From: Gammaproteobacteria bacterium
GTDB taxonomy: Bacteria > Pseudomonadota > Gammaproteobacteria > DSM-16500
Direction of reading: 5' to 3'
Assembly (NCBI GenBank): GCA_013286495.1
Contig: JABDFQ010000002.1
Location: forward strand, 89,110 to 153,109
DNA length: 64,000 bases
The position numbers and the translations under genes were made by a program. Shown here in pieces: positions 61,874-64,000 of this stretch. Below the pieces are notes generated by a model, which was not told the origin of the DNA, ran no database searches, and was given only the letters and a program-made list of their open reading frames with translations. How positions within the stretch are numbered: position 1 is the stretch's first letter; each line of letters opens with the position of its first letter.

Positions 61874-64000
61874 ATGCAAAGAGACAACAAATCATCTGAA
61901 CTGGATGCACTAAATCTATTGAATCTTTCAAAAGAAGAATCTTTGTTGCTAAACAAATTATTTTCATATATTTCCAATAACCTTCCTGAAAATAATAACA
62001 ACATCACTCCATCCAGTTTTATAAAAACTCTACCGCATTTCATAAAAGATATTAGCTTACTGACACTTGAAAATATGCGTGTTTTAGCTGATATATTTTT
62101 TTCTGAAAAAGGCAAGGAAATGTATTGGCTAATGCTTGGAGATAAAGCTGATAATGAAAATACCTTGCTCGCCAAGCTAATGTTCGGTAAAACGATTGCC
62201 AAACCAAATGCCAATACATTCTATTTGCACGAAATAAACACTCCAAAAAGGAAAGCAGAATCTGATTTTCCTGCAATTCAGCATGCTTTATGGAAATCCC
62301 GCATGTATGAGCACGTGGGTGGCTATCATCGATGGTCAGAACCCGATGACATGAAAATATCGTTAAGTTTTGCACAATCCTATCTTGACAATCCTGATCT
62401 TGATTTCAATCAATATGTCTATATCCCTATCGTAAATACATATAATGGTTCGCTGGAAAATATTATCAACGATCATCTGGATATGCATAAAAACGATATT
62501 GAAATAATAATAAATGAAAATGCGACTATTGGATTGATGCAAATTCCTTTTTATAACAAAAAAATAATAACTGATAAATTAAAATATCTGGGAATCGTTG
62601 CTTCACCATGGGAAATCTCCAGTTATCTTGCTGCAAACAAGAATATGGAAGCGAAAATCAATGACATGCAAAATAATTTTTCATCCGTCGAAAGATTAAC
62701 AGCGTCTGATAAAAAACTAATTAGTGATGTCCTGCAACTTGCTCCTTCAACACTGCAAGACTTGAAGGAAAATATCCTGATGACTCAACTTTCGAGAATC
62801 GCGCTAGGCAATGATAGGCCTGTAAAACATCTTGCCTGCTGTCTGCATAGATTGATATCTGGTTTAGAGCAGGAATGGATTTCCAACAATGAATCCATCA
62901 AAAGAATATATCTATTTTTAAGTTTTGCGATTCTATTCCACGGTTGGCACTACGATAGATTCAGCTTTGCACTACATGCAATTACTCATGAAATTTCATT
63001 AATTCTGCATGATGCTCAAAAAAATAATATGAATATTATAAAGTACGTGAATTTCAAGCAAACCATCGATCAAAATATTGCTGCGACATTCAGCCTCGAT
63101 GAGAATAATACTAAAAAACTTAATACAATCGCAGCACTCGCGAATTCAGGATGCCACGCCACTATTATGGCAATTGAACTTGTAAAAAAATTACATCCGA
63201 ATAAAGGAATAAATATTGCTTCGTATGGCCCACTGTATTATGAATTTGATAATTTTAAATTCATGGAAGTAAGTGATACAACTAATTTCATTTGTGATGC
63301 CTATCTTGTTACTGCTGGTCCAATTAGTTATTCATTAGGCGTTGATGTTAATTTATTTATTGATCGCTTACTTAATATAGGACTAGAGTACTGCGCAACA
63401 CCTGTATTTCTCATTGTAGATACTACTACGGCATTGAATAAAAATTTGAGTTTGAACGATACGAGTAAACGCCTACTCAACGAAGGAAAAATAGCAATAA
63501 TATGCCACCAAAGCTTGCAAAAATTCGGGTTGGCTCATACTGATCAGGCACAAAGTGGTTTGATTTATGGGATTATCAGCAAAAATATTACTAATCCAGC
63601 AACAGAACAGATATTAATCGAATTTAATAACAATGCTGCAAAAGATTTAAGGAATCACCCGGATATGGCTATCGTCAGTTTCATGCAAGAAAGCATGGGT
63701 CATTATCTTGAAAAAATAAAACATATTCACTTCAGAAATGGTGCATTGATCAATAGATTGTTCGCGAGTCAGGAGGACTATAGTTCGAAGGAGAATTTAT
63801 CCTCACTTAATAATTTAGATGAAACTTTATTCACCATAGTTAATATAAATGAAAATGCTGGCTTATTTAATGCCGTACGTACAAACCTCGATTTTCGCCA
63901 GAGTCTTGGACATTACAATCTCACATATTCAGATTGCATCGTAAACAAATCAGCAAGATTATCTCCGGGCGCTTCGGATTCAATTGATACTCTGATTCAA
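61874..64000 (+). CDS. large unknown protein, 3' end cut by window edge (candidate effector)
   Basis: The frame is open for 709 codons to the right edge without a stop. It begins MQRDNKSSELDALNLLNLSK (CGAGGCA before the ATG). The protein is Asn/Lys/Ile-rich with no signal peptide. A helical N-terminal third is followed by a segment with an alternating strand-helix pattern: LANSGCHATIMAIELVKKLH, INIASYGPLYYEFDN, DAYLVTAGPISYSLGVDVNLFIDRLLN, TPVFLIVDTTTAL, and GKIAIICHQSLQKFGLAHTDQAQSGLIYGI. That rhythm, with an Asp strand followed by a Ser-Leu-Gln-Lys loop, is reminiscent of the large domain of fold-type I PLP enzymes, but I cannot confirm it. Size, composition and location suggest a translocated effector. 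Confidence 0.65.
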   Translation, partial: MQRDNKSSELDALNLLNLSKEESLLLNKLFSYISNNLPENNNNITPSSFIKTLPHFIKDISLLTLENMRVLADIFFSEKGKEMYWLMLGDKADNENTLLAKLMFGKTIAKPNANTFYLHEINTPKRKAESDFPAIQHALWKSRMYEHVGGYHRWSEPDDMKISLSFAQSYLDNPDLDFNQYVYIPIVNTYNGSLENIINDHLDMHKNDIEIIINENATIGLMQIPFYNKKIITDKLKYLGIVASPWEISSYLAANKNMEAKINDMQNNFSSVERLTASDKKLISDVLQLAPSTLQDLKENILMTQLSRIALGNDRPVKHLACCLHRLISGLEQEWISNNESIKRIYLFLSFAILFHGWHYDRFSFALHAITHEISLILHDAQKNNMNIIKYVNFKQTIDQNIAATFSLDENNTKKLNTIAALANSGCHATIMAIELVKKLHPNKGINIASYGPLYYEFDNFKFMEVSDTTNFICDAYLVTAGPISYSLGVDVNLFIDRLLNIGLEYCATPVFLIVDTTTALNKNLSLNDTSKRLLNEGKIAIICHQSLQKFGLAHTDQAQSGLIYGIISKNITNPATEQILIEFNNNAAKDLRNHPDMAIVSFMQESMGHYLEKIKHIHFRNGALINRLFASQEDYSSKENLSSLNNLDETLFTIVNINENAGLFNAVRTNLDFRQSLGHYNLTYSDCIVNKSARLSPGASDSIDTLIQ

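Overview
The window reads as an AT-rich chromosomal segment of a gammaproteobacterium, most likely from the Legionellales (Coxiellaceae/Legionellaceae side) living inside eukaryotic cells. Two things suggest this. Standard gammaproteobacterial housekeeping blocks are present: ffh / rpsP-rimM-trmD-rplS, xseA / guaB-guaA-tadA, dapA-bamC, ndk-rlmN-rodZ / hisS / yfgM-bamB-der, recJ and ispB. Large, low-complexity, eukaryote-directed proteins are spliced between these blocks: an ExoY/edema-factor-type nucleotidyl cyclase, a PP2C phosphatase with permuted motif order, a GHSRG alpha/beta-hydrolase-like protein, a two-TM cysteine-rich protein and several unrecognised ones. Two of them carry PmrA-type direct repeats upstream, the regulatory signature of Dot/Icm effector genes in Legionella and Coxiella. 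No Dot/Icm structural gene, rRNA, insertion sequence or CRISPR array lies in the window.

Layout. 1-9.2 kb: envelope and transport genes (YheT-type hydrolase cut by the left edge, an outer-membrane barrel, a host-attachment family protein, an SDF symporter, CorA, a HAD phosphatase-cytochrome b561-YceI operon, small secreted proteins, a SET-domain protein). 9.2-13.7 kb: accessory block with an EEP-fold enzyme, a membrane effector candidate, the ExoY-like cyclase, and an ATP-grasp protein coupled to recJ. 15.4-23.7 kb: recJ, CNNM/CBS transporter, ffh, a hydrolase-like effector candidate, then the rpsP operon. 23.7-33.1 kb: small lipoprotein, Tim44-like protein, MscS, RMD1-family protein, tadA, guaA, guaB, xseA. 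33.1-35.2 kb: PP2C effector candidate. 35.3-50.6 kb: mostly core genes and two tRNAs (Ser-CGA, Pro-CGG), with two extra genes between hisS and yfgM. 50.6-64 kb: a second accessory block with a four-helix-bundle gene between hairpin repeats, the cysteine-rich membrane protein, a hipBA cassette between 26-bp direct repeats, RhuM-Fic, acyl-CoA ligase, NDH-2, Tag glycosylase, a VapBC-like pair and a large partial unknown.

The most unusual non-coding signal is a set of five large palindromes. Four share an identical 33-nt asymmetric loop and a 20-bp inner stem, but have locus-specific outer arms that are still self-complementary over about 68-150 bp. The fifth is an unrelated near-perfect 353-bp palindrome between convergent genes. 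Most sit in gaps next to housekeeping genes.

The leading candidates for undescribed biology are the cyclase and the PP2C protein, both under PmrA-like boxes, the concerted palindromes, and the direct-repeat-bounded hipBA cassette. All functional statements come from reading motifs by eye; no database search was run.
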